A DNA stretch of 64,000 bases from Catellatospora sp. IY07-71 (GTDB lineage Bacteria; Actinomycetota; Actinomycetes; Mycobacteriales; Micromonosporaceae), in the NCBI RefSeq assembly GCF_018326265.1, contig NZ_AP023360.1, positions 1,169,501 through 1,233,500 of the forward strand, written 5' to 3'. Within the stretch, counting starts at the first letter, position 1. Every line of letters starts with the position of its first letter. The position numbers were made by a program, and so were the translations under genes. The notes beneath the pieces were generated by a model that saw nothing but the letters and a program-made list of their open reading frames with translations, searched no databases and was not told the origin of the DNA. This document shows positions 17,881 through 25,155 of the stretch, piece after piece.

Positions 17881-17930
17881 CGTTAAGAAGGGCACCTTCT
17901 TCTACGCAAAGCGTTAAGAAGGTGCCCTTC
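17881..17930 (-). terminator. Hairpin terminator and repeat after the large subtilase
   Basis: Perfect 15-base arms (17887-17901 and 17916-17930) flank a 14-base loop just beyond the subtilase stop. CGTTAAGAAGG occurs twice in direct orientation (17881-17891, 17912-17922). It probably ends the protease transcript and may also be a copy of a dispersed palindrome. Confidence 0.6.
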
Positions 17931-17939
17931 CTTCCCCCG

Positions 17940-20900
17940 TCAGGGGGTGATGGGGATCTTGGTACGGACGACCGTGGTGCCGGGAACTTCGGGGCTGGTC
18001 ATGCTCGTGGTGACGCGGGCGGCTGCCGGGAGCAGGGCGCGCAGGTGCACGGTGTAGGAGGCCGTGCCGCCGGGTTTGCCGTCGGTGGTGCGTACGCGCA
18101 GGTCGGGACCGGGCTTGGTGGTGCGCAGCTCGCCCTTGCCGAGGGCGTTCTCGGCGCCGACGGCGAAGACCTTGGCGCCGCCGGGCAGGTCCTTGCGGTC
18201 GTAGGCGAAGCGGATGTCCTCGTCGGGGCCGGTGGCCAGCCAGACCTGGAAGCGCTGGCCGTCCTTGGTGCCGAAGCGGTTGACCCGCCACTCGATGACG
18301 ATCCACTCGATGCCGCCGCCCTTGACGGTGGCGGCGCGCACCCCTTCGGCCTGGGTGCCGTCGAGGTCCGCCCAGTACGGGGCGAGCAGGTTGTTGGGCC
18401 GGGCCGGGTCGTGCTTGGGCGCGCCGTCGGCGGTGGGCGGCTCGAAGCGCACGTCCTGGCCGGTGCCGCCGCCGACGACGAGGTAGCCGTTGGAGACGAC
18501 GCCGAGGCGGGTGTACGTCTGCCCGGCGTAGCCGAACTCGGGCACCTCGTAGTTGATGATCTCCTCGTCGCCGATGGGGTCGGCCGGCACGGTGAGCGGG
18601 CGCCAGACCCGGTCGTCGAGGTCGGCCAGGCCGGGGCGGCCCGGTTCGATGCCGCGCAGGGTGCCGGTGTGCCGGATCTCGCGCGGCCCGGCGGCACGGG
18701 CACTGCCGTCGACGCCGGTCAGCGCGAGCGCCGGGTCGAGCCGGGTGACCAGGTCGACGGGCGCGTCGTCGTAGCCGGTGTTGGCGGCGGTGACGGTGCA
18801 CTGGGCGGTCCCGGCGAGCGGCACGGCCTCGGCGGTGCAGGTGCTGGCGAGGGTGACCTGGCCCTGGCCGGGCTTGAACGACACGGGCAGGTGCAGGGCC
18901 CGGCCGCCGCCCTGCGGGGTGAGCCTGACCTCGCCGGACAGGTAGGCGTCGCCGGTGGCGCGGGAGCTGACGGCGATCGGCAGGGTGGCGGTGCCGCCCG
19001 CGGGGACGACGACGACCGGCGGCACGCTGATCGCGCTGTCCCGCGGCGCGGTGGTGGTGACGTCGTACGCCGTGGTCCGGCCGGTCATGTCGCGCAGGGT
19101 CCGCACGGTGGCCAGGCGGCCCGGCATGACCGGAGCGTTGATCGACGGCAGGTTGAGGTCGACGGCGCGCACCTCGTCGCCGGCCAGCGCCATCATGCGG
19201 TCGGCGGTGTCGGAGACGGTGAGGGTGACCTCGTCGGCCCGGTCGACGGCGATCCGGCCCGCGCCCATCTCCTGCGGCCCGGCCTTGGTCTTGCCGTCCT
19301 CGGTGACCACGTCGGTCACCGCGCTGGTCATCAGCGCGGACTTGAGCTCGCCGGGGGTCCAGCCGGGGTGCCGGGCGGCCAGCAGCGCGGCCGCGCCCGC
19401 CACGTGCGGCGAGGACATGGAGGTGCCCGCGATGGCCTGGAACAGCTCACCCTTGGGGCCGCCCGCGGCCTCGTCCGGGGTGGGCGTGTGCCCGGCCAGG
19501 ATCTGTACGCCGGGGGCGGTCACGTCGGGCTTGAGGGCGAGGCCGCCCGGCCCGCGCGAGGAGAACGCCGCCATCACGTCGCCGGTGCCGGCGTCGGCCT
19601 GACCCGCGCCGATGGTCGCGGTGATCCCGGTGTTCGCGTCGAGGAACTCCAGCAGGGCCGCGTCGGGCAGGTGCACGGTGGGCAGCCAGTGGTTGTCGGT
19701 CTCCACGTCCTGCAGCTCCGGGTTGTAGAGGACCATGCCGAGGGCGCCGCCCTGCAGCACGTTCCAGCCCTTCTCGACCCGGGGGTTGACGCCGCGCTCG
19801 CAGACCACGATCTTGCCGGCGAACAGGCCCTTCTTCGCGGGCTTCTCGCAGGTCATGCCGCCCTTGTAGCCCTTGGTGTCACCGGCCCGGACCACGGGCG
19901 CCGGACCGGCGGCCCCGGTCAGCGAGGCACCGTGCAGCACCTTGCTCACCGCACCGGCCTGCAGGGTCAGCGCGGAGCGGAACTCGCGGCGCTGCGTCGA
20001 CGCGGCCACCGTGGTCACCCACGGGGACAGGTGGTTGACGGTGCCCGCCTCGGGGCCCGAGTTGCCCGCCGAGGCGGCGACGAAGACCCCGGCGGCGTAC
20101 GCGTCCAGGAAGGCCATCTCGACCGGGTCGCTGAACGGGTCGGTGCCGCCGGAGATGGAGAAGTTGACGACGTCCACGCCGTCGCGCACGGCCTGCGCCA
20201 CCGCCGCCGCCGAGTCCGACGACATGCAGCCCTGCTTGCCGCACACCTTGTAGACGCTGATCCAGGAGCCGGGGGCGACACCGTGCACCGGCCCGCGCTC
20301 GACGCCGAACACCTTCGCCGAGGTCACGACGTTCCCGGCGGCGGTGGAGGCGGTGTGCGTGCCGTGCCCGTCGCTGTCCCTTGCCGTCTTGTACGTCTCG
20401 TCCGGGAACGACTCCAGGTACGCGTCCAGGAACGGGGCGCCGCCGATCAGCTTGTTGTTGCAGCGGAACACGTCCCGGGCCGGGGTCAGCGGGTTGTCGC
20501 CGAAGTCGCAGCGGCGTGCCGAGCCGTCGGTCTTCGCCGGGGGCGCGGCGAGCACGCCCTGGTCGGCGAAGGACGGGTGCTCCGGCCAGGCGCCGGTGTC
20601 CAGCACGCCGACGAGGACGCCCTTACCGGCCTGGCTGGTCGGGGCGCCGTTCGCCGCCGCGCCGCTCTGCAGCACGTCCGCGCCGATGAACGAGCTGGAG
20701 GCGTCGGTCAGCGGCTCGCGCAGCTCGTCCCGCTGCACGGCGACCACGCCCTCGACCGCGAGCAGTTGCTTGACCTGGTTCGCGGGCAGGGTGAGGGCGA
20801 CGCCGCCGTACACGGTGCGCAGCCGCTGCCCGACCCGGGCCTGCGGCACCCGCGCGGCCAGCGCCGTGGTGAAGCTGCGTTCGCGCTCGGCAAGGTACTG

Positions 20901-21233
20901 CTCGTACGCGCGCTCGGCGTCGCCGCTGCGCAGCCGCGCGCCGGTGACCGCCGGGCTGGTCGCCGGGAGCCCCGGCAGGCCGCCCGCGTAGCTGGCCACC
21001 GCGTCGTAGTCGAGCTTCACCAGCACCGGGATGCGCTCGCCGTCGCTGCGATCGAGCAGGCTCCGGTCGGTCCTGGCCAGCCTGCTGGTCGGGGCCTTGC
21101 CGACCGTGGTCCGCGAGGCCGGTCGGAGTTTGCGCGGGCCGTCGTCCGGCGCGGCCGCGCCGCCGCCGGCCGGTATCACCGCCGCGCCTGCCACCAGGGC
21201 CAGCCCGCAGCTGATCCGGACAAAAGTAGCCAT
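17940..21233 (-). CDS. Large secreted S8 subtilase with PA domain
   Basis: This exported serine protease has about 1097 residues from ATG 21233; a GTG start at 21257 is possible. A signal peptide (about 1-28) and an I9-like propeptide (~50-170) precede the catalytic domain: Asp in VLDTGAWPEHP (~212), His in DGHGTHTAS (~291), Ser in GTSMSSPHVAG (~605). A PA-type insert lies between His and Ser (~400-520). The C-terminal ~450 residues contain Fn3-like and beta-rich segments with no anchor. It is likely a wall-associated or secreted degradative enzyme. It sits between hpt and the ggt-like gene, where tilS would be expected, and is probably an insertion into that neighbourhood. Confidence 0.92.
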   Translation of the reverse strand: MATFVRISCGLALVAGAAVIPAGGGAAAPDDGPRKLRPASRTTVGKAPTSRLARTDRSLLDRSDGERIPVLVKLDYDAVASYAGGLPGLPATSPAVTGARLRSGDAERAYEQYLAERERSFTTALAARVPQARVGQRLRTVYGGVALTLPANQVKQLLAVEGVVAVQRDELREPLTDASSSFIGADVLQSGAAANGAPTSQAGKGVLVGVLDTGAWPEHPSFADQGVLAAPPAKTDGSARRCDFGDNPLTPARDVFRCNNKLIGGAPFLDAYLESFPDETYKTARDSDGHGTHTASTAAGNVVTSAKVFGVERGPVHGVAPGSWISVYKVCGKQGCMSSDSAAAVAQAVRDGVDVVNFSISGGTDPFSDPVEMAFLDAYAAGVFVAASAGNSGPEAGTVNHLSPWVTTVAASTQRREFRSALTLQAGAVSKVLHGASLTGAAGPAPVVRAGDTKGYKGGMTCEKPAKKGLFAGKIVVCERGVNPRVEKGWNVLQGGALGMVLYNPELQDVETDNHWLPTVHLPDAALLEFLDANTGITATIGAGQADAGTGDVMAAFSSRGPGGLALKPDVTAPGVQILAGHTPTPDEAAGGPKGELFQAIAGTSMSSPHVAGAAALLAARHPGWTPGELKSALMTSAVTDVVTEDGKTKAGPQEMGAGRIAVDRADEVTLTVSDTADRMMALAGDEVRAVDLNLPSINAPVMPGRLATVRTLRDMTGRTTAYDVTTTAPRDSAISVPPVVVVPAGGTATLPIAVSSRATGDAYLSGEVRLTPQGGGRALHLPVSFKPGQGQVTLASTCTAEAVPLAGTAQCTVTAANTGYDDAPVDLVTRLDPALALTGVDGSARAAGPREIRHTGTLRGIEPGRPGLADLDDRVWRPLTVPADPIGDEEIINYEVPEFGYAGQTYTRLGVVSNGYLVVGGGTGQDVRFEPPTADGAPKHDPARPNNLLAPYWADLDGTQAEGVRAATVKGGGIEWIVIEWRVNRFGTKDGQRFQVWLATGPDEDIRFAYDRKDLPGGAKVFAVGAENALGKGELRTTKPGPDLRVRTTDGKPGGTASYTVHLRALLPAAARVTTSMTSPEVPGTTVVRTKIPITP

Positions 21234-21257
21234 CTTCACAGTGGCGTCAACGACCAC

Positions 21258-21471
21258 CCCACAGCCCGGGACTTGCCACGCCGATATCTGCCCAGCTCAG
21301 ACCCCCTCCCACCCCCACCTCCAGCCCCCACCCCGCCCGGCCACCGGCCACCGGCCACCGCGATGATCGGAGTTTCGTGTCAAGATCTGCGGTTACACCG
21401 CACCTTTTGACACGAGACGCCGATCATGGGCGGGTCGGCGGCCGCTGGGCGGGCGGAGTCCGCGGGTGGGG
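21258..21471. other. Intergenic region with a palindromic element
   Basis: This stretch between the subtilase start and the ggt-like stop holds a C-rich segment and a 65-base imperfect palindrome (21363-21427). No gene is seen. Confidence 0.5.
21363..21427. repeat. 65-base imperfect palindrome (REP/MITE-like)
   Basis: The outer arms, about 23 bases each, match with two mismatches (both begin ATGATCGG when read inward). The centre TGCGGTTACACCGCA is itself an inverted repeat. The form suggests a small dispersed palindromic element; copy number cannot be tested here. Confidence 0.55.
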
Positions 21472-23055
21472 TCAGTAGGCGGCGGCCTGGCCGTCGGCGC
21501 GGGGTTCGGAGCCGGCGACGTAGCCGCCGGGGATACGCCAGATGGCCTGGCCCATGCCGAAGGTGGAGCGGTCGGTGGCCACGGTGACCTCATGGCCCCG
21601 GGAGCGCAGCTCCTCGACCAGCACCGGGTCGAACTCGACCTCGACCTCGACCTTGCGGCCCGCGTGCCAGTACCAGCGCGGCCGGGTCAGCGCCTCCTGC
21701 GGCCCGAGCCCGCCGTCCACGGTGGCCAGCACCAGCTGCAGGTGCCCCTGCGGCTGCATGTGCCCGCCCATCACGCCGAACGGCCCGACCGGCTCCCCGT
21801 CCCGGAACAGGAACCCGGGGATGATCGTGTGGAACGGGCGCTTGCCCGGCGCGGCCACGTTCGGGTGGGCCGGGTCGAGGCTGAACCCGGCCCCCCGGTT
21901 CTGCAGGCCGAAGCCGTATCCGGGGAGCGTCACGAACGAGCCGAAGCCCATGTAGGTGGACTGGATCAGGCTGACCATCATGCCGTCGGCGTCGGCCGCG
22001 GCCAGGTAGACGGTGCCGCCGCGCATCGGGTCGCCGGGCGCCGGGTCCCCGGCCCGGTCCGTGATCAGCGCCCGGCGCGCGGCCAGGTAGGACGGTTCCA
22101 GCAGGTCGGGCACCGCGGCCACGTCGGGATCGGCGACGTACGCGTGCGCGTCGGCGAAGCCGAGCTTCATCGCCTCGATCTGCTCGTGCAGCCCGTGCCC
22201 GTCCAGCCCGTCGAGCAGCGCGAACGCCTGCAGCGCCGCGACGCCCTGCCCGTTGGGCGGCAGCTCGTACACGGTGTGCCCGCGATAGCCCGCGGCGGCC
22301 GGCTCGACCCAGGTGCTGGTGTGCGCGGCCAGGTCGGCTGCGGTGAGCAGGCCCCCGCTGCTCGCCGCGTACGCGTCCAGTGCCGCGGCGATCTCGCCGT
22401 GGTAGAAGGAGTCGGCGTGACTGCCGCCGATCAGCCGCAGCGCCCGCCCCGCGCCCGGGTTGCGGAACCGCTCGCCGACCCGGGGCGCTCGCCCGCCCGG
22501 CGCGAACACGTCGGCCCAGCCGCGGCACTCGGGCTGGGTGAGCGAGCGGTGCAACTCCACCGAGCGCGCCCAGCCCGCGGCGACGGTCGGCGACACGGTC
22601 CAGCCCTGCTCGGCGTAGTGCACCGCGTCGGCGAACAACCGCTCGAACGGCAGCCGCCCGAATCGGTCGTGCAGGTCCCGCCAGCCCGCTGGGGCGCCGG
22701 GCACGGTCACCGGCAGCCAGCCGCGGTCGGGCGGGGCCAGCTCGGCGTGTGCCTGCCCGCCGCCGAGGGCGAGGGACGGCGCCCTGCCGGAGGCCCGCAG
22801 TGCGTCGAGGGTCAGCGCGGCCGGAGCGCGGCCGGAGGCGTTCAGGCCGTGCAGCCGCTGCCCGTCCCAGACCAGGGCGAACAGGTCGCCGCCGATGTCG
22901 TTGGAGGCCGGCTGCACCTGGGTCAGGGTCACCGCGGCGGCGACCGCCGCGTCGACCGCCGAGCCGCCTTCGCGCAGCATGGCCAGGCCCGCCTGGGCCG
23001 CGAGCGGCTGGCTCGTGGCCACCACTCCCTGGGGCGCGTACACCGCCTGTCGCAT
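21472..23055 (-). CDS. Gamma-glutamyltransferase family protein (YwrD-like)
   Basis: This N-terminal nucleophile hydrolase family protein has about 527 residues from ATG 23055; a TTG at 23067 is also possible. The autoprocessing site is GGTVYLAAADADG, with the nucleophile Thr near residue 346, followed by SLIQSTYMGFGS and, later, the FHTIIPGF and GVMGGHMQPQGH blocks typical of the family. There is no signal peptide, so the enzyme would be cytoplasmic and more like YwrD than the periplasmic glutathione-degrading Ggt. Substrate is unknown; hydrolysis or transfer of gamma-glutamyl groups is inferred from family. It is divergent from the metalloprotease gene at 23110. Confidence 0.9.
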   Translation of the reverse strand: MRQAVYAPQGVVATSQPLAAQAGLAMLREGGSAVDAAVAAAVTLTQVQPASNDIGGDLFALVWDGQRLHGLNASGRAPAALTLDALRASGRAPSLALGGGQAHAELAPPDRGWLPVTVPGAPAGWRDLHDRFGRLPFERLFADAVHYAEQGWTVSPTVAAGWARSVELHRSLTQPECRGWADVFAPGGRAPRVGERFRNPGAGRALRLIGGSHADSFYHGEIAAALDAYAASSGGLLTAADLAAHTSTWVEPAAAGYRGHTVYELPPNGQGVAALQAFALLDGLDGHGLHEQIEAMKLGFADAHAYVADPDVAAVPDLLEPSYLAARRALITDRAGDPAPGDPMRGGTVYLAAADADGMMVSLIQSTYMGFGSFVTLPGYGFGLQNRGAGFSLDPAHPNVAAPGKRPFHTIIPGFLFRDGEPVGPFGVMGGHMQPQGHLQLVLATVDGGLGPQEALTRPRWYWHAGRKVEVEVEFDPVLVEELRSRGHEVTVATDRSTFGMGQAIWRIPGGYVAGSEPRADGQAAAY

Positions 23056-23109
23056 TCCTAGATCCAAGCACGCCGTGGTTTCTCGCTACGGGGGAGTAGG
23101 TTCTTAGGC

Positions 23110-24165
23110 ATGGCTCTCGTGGACTGGGATCTCGCCTCGACCACCGCCGCGCGCTTCGGCCCCACCGGGCCGTCCGTGACGCTCGAGCAGGCCACGGAGG
23201 TCGTCGCCGACCTGCGGCGGCTGGCCGACGAGGCGGTGGGCCACGTCGCGGAGTACACCGGGATGACCCCGCAGCTCGCGGACGGGCCGGTGCGCGTGGT
23301 GGACCGGCGCACCTGGGCCGAGGTCAACGTGCAGGGCCTGCGTACGGTGATCAGCCCGCTGACCGACAAGCTCGAGGAGAAGGTGGGCTTCCTCGGCAAC
23401 GTGGTCGGCGCGAAGGTGACCGGCGTGGAGGCCGGTGCCGTGCTGGGTTACCTGTCCGGCAAGGTGCTCGGCCAGTACGACATCTTCGGTGCGCCCGTGG
23501 GCCAGCTGCTGCTGGTCGCCCCGAACATCGTGGGCATGGAGCGCCGGATCAAGGCCGACCCGCGCGACTTCCGGCTGTGGGTGTGCCTGCACGAGGTCAC
23601 CCACCGCACCCAGTTCACCGCGGTGCCGTGGCTGCGGGAGCACTTCCTGGCAGAGGTGCGCGCTTTCGTCGAGGCCACCGAGCCGCCCTCGGCGAGCCTG
23701 CTCACGCAGGCGTACCAGCAGATCGCCGCGGCGATCAAGGCCGCCCGCGAGCCCGACGACGCCCGCGGCACGTCGCTGCTGGAGGCGGTGCAGAGTCCCG
23801 AGCAGCGGGCCGTGCTGGACCGGCTCACCGCGGTGCTGACGCTGCTGGAGGGGCATGCCGAGGTGGTCATGGACGGGGTCGGCCCGCAGGTCATCCCGTC
23901 GGTGGCCCGCATCCGCGCCGCGTTCGACAAGCGCCGCAACCCGAGCAACCCGGTGGAGCAGTACCTGCGCAAGCTGCTCGGCATAGACATCAAGATGCGG
24001 CAGTACGCCGAGGGCCGGCGCTTCGTGCAGGCGGTCCTGGACCGGGTGGGCATGGACGGCCTGAACCGGATCTGGACGTCGCCGCAGACCCTGCCCACCC
24101 TCGACGAGATCGCCGACCCGGACGCGTGGGTGACCCGCGTGGTCACCGCCGCCGCCCCCGGATGA
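23110..24165 (+). CDS. Zinc-dependent metalloprotease (DUF2342 type)
   Basis: This 351-residue soluble protein is of the actinobacterial zinc-metalloprotease family (DUF2342, sometimes labelled F420-associated). The metal site is HEVTH (~163-167), with a second Glu-containing motif LLEGHAEVVMDG (~245). A GWL-free helical bundle makes up the rest. In Mycobacterium it lies between dacB and tilS, all on one strand. Here it is followed by tilS with a four-base ATGA overlap, but the pair is inverted relative to dacB and hpt. The physiological substrate is unknown. Confidence 0.9.
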   Translation: MALVDWDLASTTAARFGPTGPSVTLEQATEVVADLRRLADEAVGHVAEYTGMTPQLADGPVRVVDRRTWAEVNVQGLRTVISPLTDKLEEKVGFLGNVVGAKVTGVEAGAVLGYLSGKVLGQYDIFGAPVGQLLLVAPNIVGMERRIKADPRDFRLWVCLHEVTHRTQFTAVPWLREHFLAEVRAFVEATEPPSASLLTQAYQQIAAAIKAAREPDDARGTSLLEAVQSPEQRAVLDRLTAVLTLLEGHAEVVMDGVGPQVIPSVARIRAAFDKRRNPSNPVEQYLRKLLGIDIKMRQYAEGRRFVQAVLDRVGMDGLNRIWTSPQTLPTLDEIADPDAWVTRVVTAAAPG

Positions 24166-25151
24166 CCCGGCTCGACCCATCGATCGCCGCCATCCGCGCC
24201 GCGATCCGCACCGCCCTGCCCACCCTCCCTGAGGGTCCCGCGCGAATGGTGCTCGTGGCGTGTTCGGGTGGGGCGGATTCGCTGGCGCTGGCCGCGTGCA
24301 CCGCGTTCGTCGCACCGCGGGCCGGGTGGCGGGCGGGGCTGGTGACGGTGGACCACGGGCTGCAGGACGGGTCGGCGGAGCGGGCCGGGCAGGTGGCGAG
24401 CTGGGCCCGCACGCAGGGGTTCGAGCCGGTCGAGGTGGCCGCGGTCGAGGTCGGGACGGACGGCGGGCCGGAGGCGGCGGCGCGGGAGGCGCGGTATGCC
24501 GCGCTGGCCGACGCGGCACGGCGGCACGGCGCGGCGGCGGTCCTGCTCGGACACACCCGCGACGACCAGGCCGAGACGGTGCTGCTGGCGCTGGCGCGCG
24601 GTGCAGGGCCGCGCGGGCTGGCGGGCATGCCGGTGCTCCGGGAGCACCTGGGGGCACGGTTCGCCCGGCCGCTGCTGGACGTGCCGCGGGACGCGTGCCG
24701 GGCGGCGTGCGCCGCGCTCGGGCTGACCCCGTGGGACGACCCGCACAACACCGACCCGTCCTACGCCCGCGCGCGGGTGCGGGCGGACCTGCTCCCGGCG
24801 CTGGTCACGGCGCTCGGCGAGGGTGTGGTGGCGAACCTGGCCCGGACCGCGAGCCTGCTGGCCGACGACACGGCCCACCTCGACGAGCTGGCGGAGGCGG
24901 CGCTGGCGCGCTGCCGTACCCCCCATGGGTTGTCCACAGCCGAGCTGGGAAAGCTGCCCGCGGCGCTGCGCACCCGGGTGCTGCACGGGTGGGCCGCGGA
25001 GCTGGGGGCGTCCCGCGCGGCGCTGTCGCACCGGCACGTGGCGGCGCTGGACGCGCTGGTCACCACGTGGCACGGGCAGGGTCCGACGCTGCTGCCCGGC
25101 GGGATCGCGGTGGCCCGGCGCGGCGGCGAGCTGGCCGCCGCACCGGGCTGA
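24162..25151 (+). CDS. tilS: tRNA(Ile)-lysidine synthase
   Basis: TilS modifies the CAU anticodon of tRNA-Ile to lysidine, changing decoding from AUG to AUA; it is essential in most bacteria. ATG 24162 overlaps the metalloprotease stop. The 329-residue protein has the PP-loop SGGADS (~36-41), then GHTRDDQAETVLLALARGAG and the conserved DPHNTDPSYARARVR segment; the C-terminal part is short, as in other actinobacteria. It converges on dacB with only four bases between the two stops. Its usual downstream partner hpt is displaced. Confidence 0.93.
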   Translation: MTRLDPSIAAIRAAIRTALPTLPEGPARMVLVACSGGADSLALAACTAFVAPRAGWRAGLVTVDHGLQDGSAERAGQVASWARTQGFEPVEVAAVEVGTDGGPEAAAREARYAALADAARRHGAAAVLLGHTRDDQAETVLLALARGAGPRGLAGMPVLREHLGARFARPLLDVPRDACRAACAALGLTPWDDPHNTDPSYARARVRADLLPALVTALGEGVVANLARTASLLADDTAHLDELAEAALARCRTPHGLSTAELGKLPAALRTRVLHGWAAELGASRAALSHRHVAALDALVTTWHGQGPTLLPGGIAVARRGGELAAAPG

Positions 25152-25155
25152 GCCC

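Noticed and set aside
17817-21410. A 1197-codon plus-strand open frame opposite the subtilase
   Set aside because: The Gly/Arg/Val-repetitive product has no recognisable fold; the minus strand encodes a clear protease.
24930-24938. TTGTCCACA in tilS as a further DnaA site
   Set aside because: A lone box within a conserved coding region; expected by chance.
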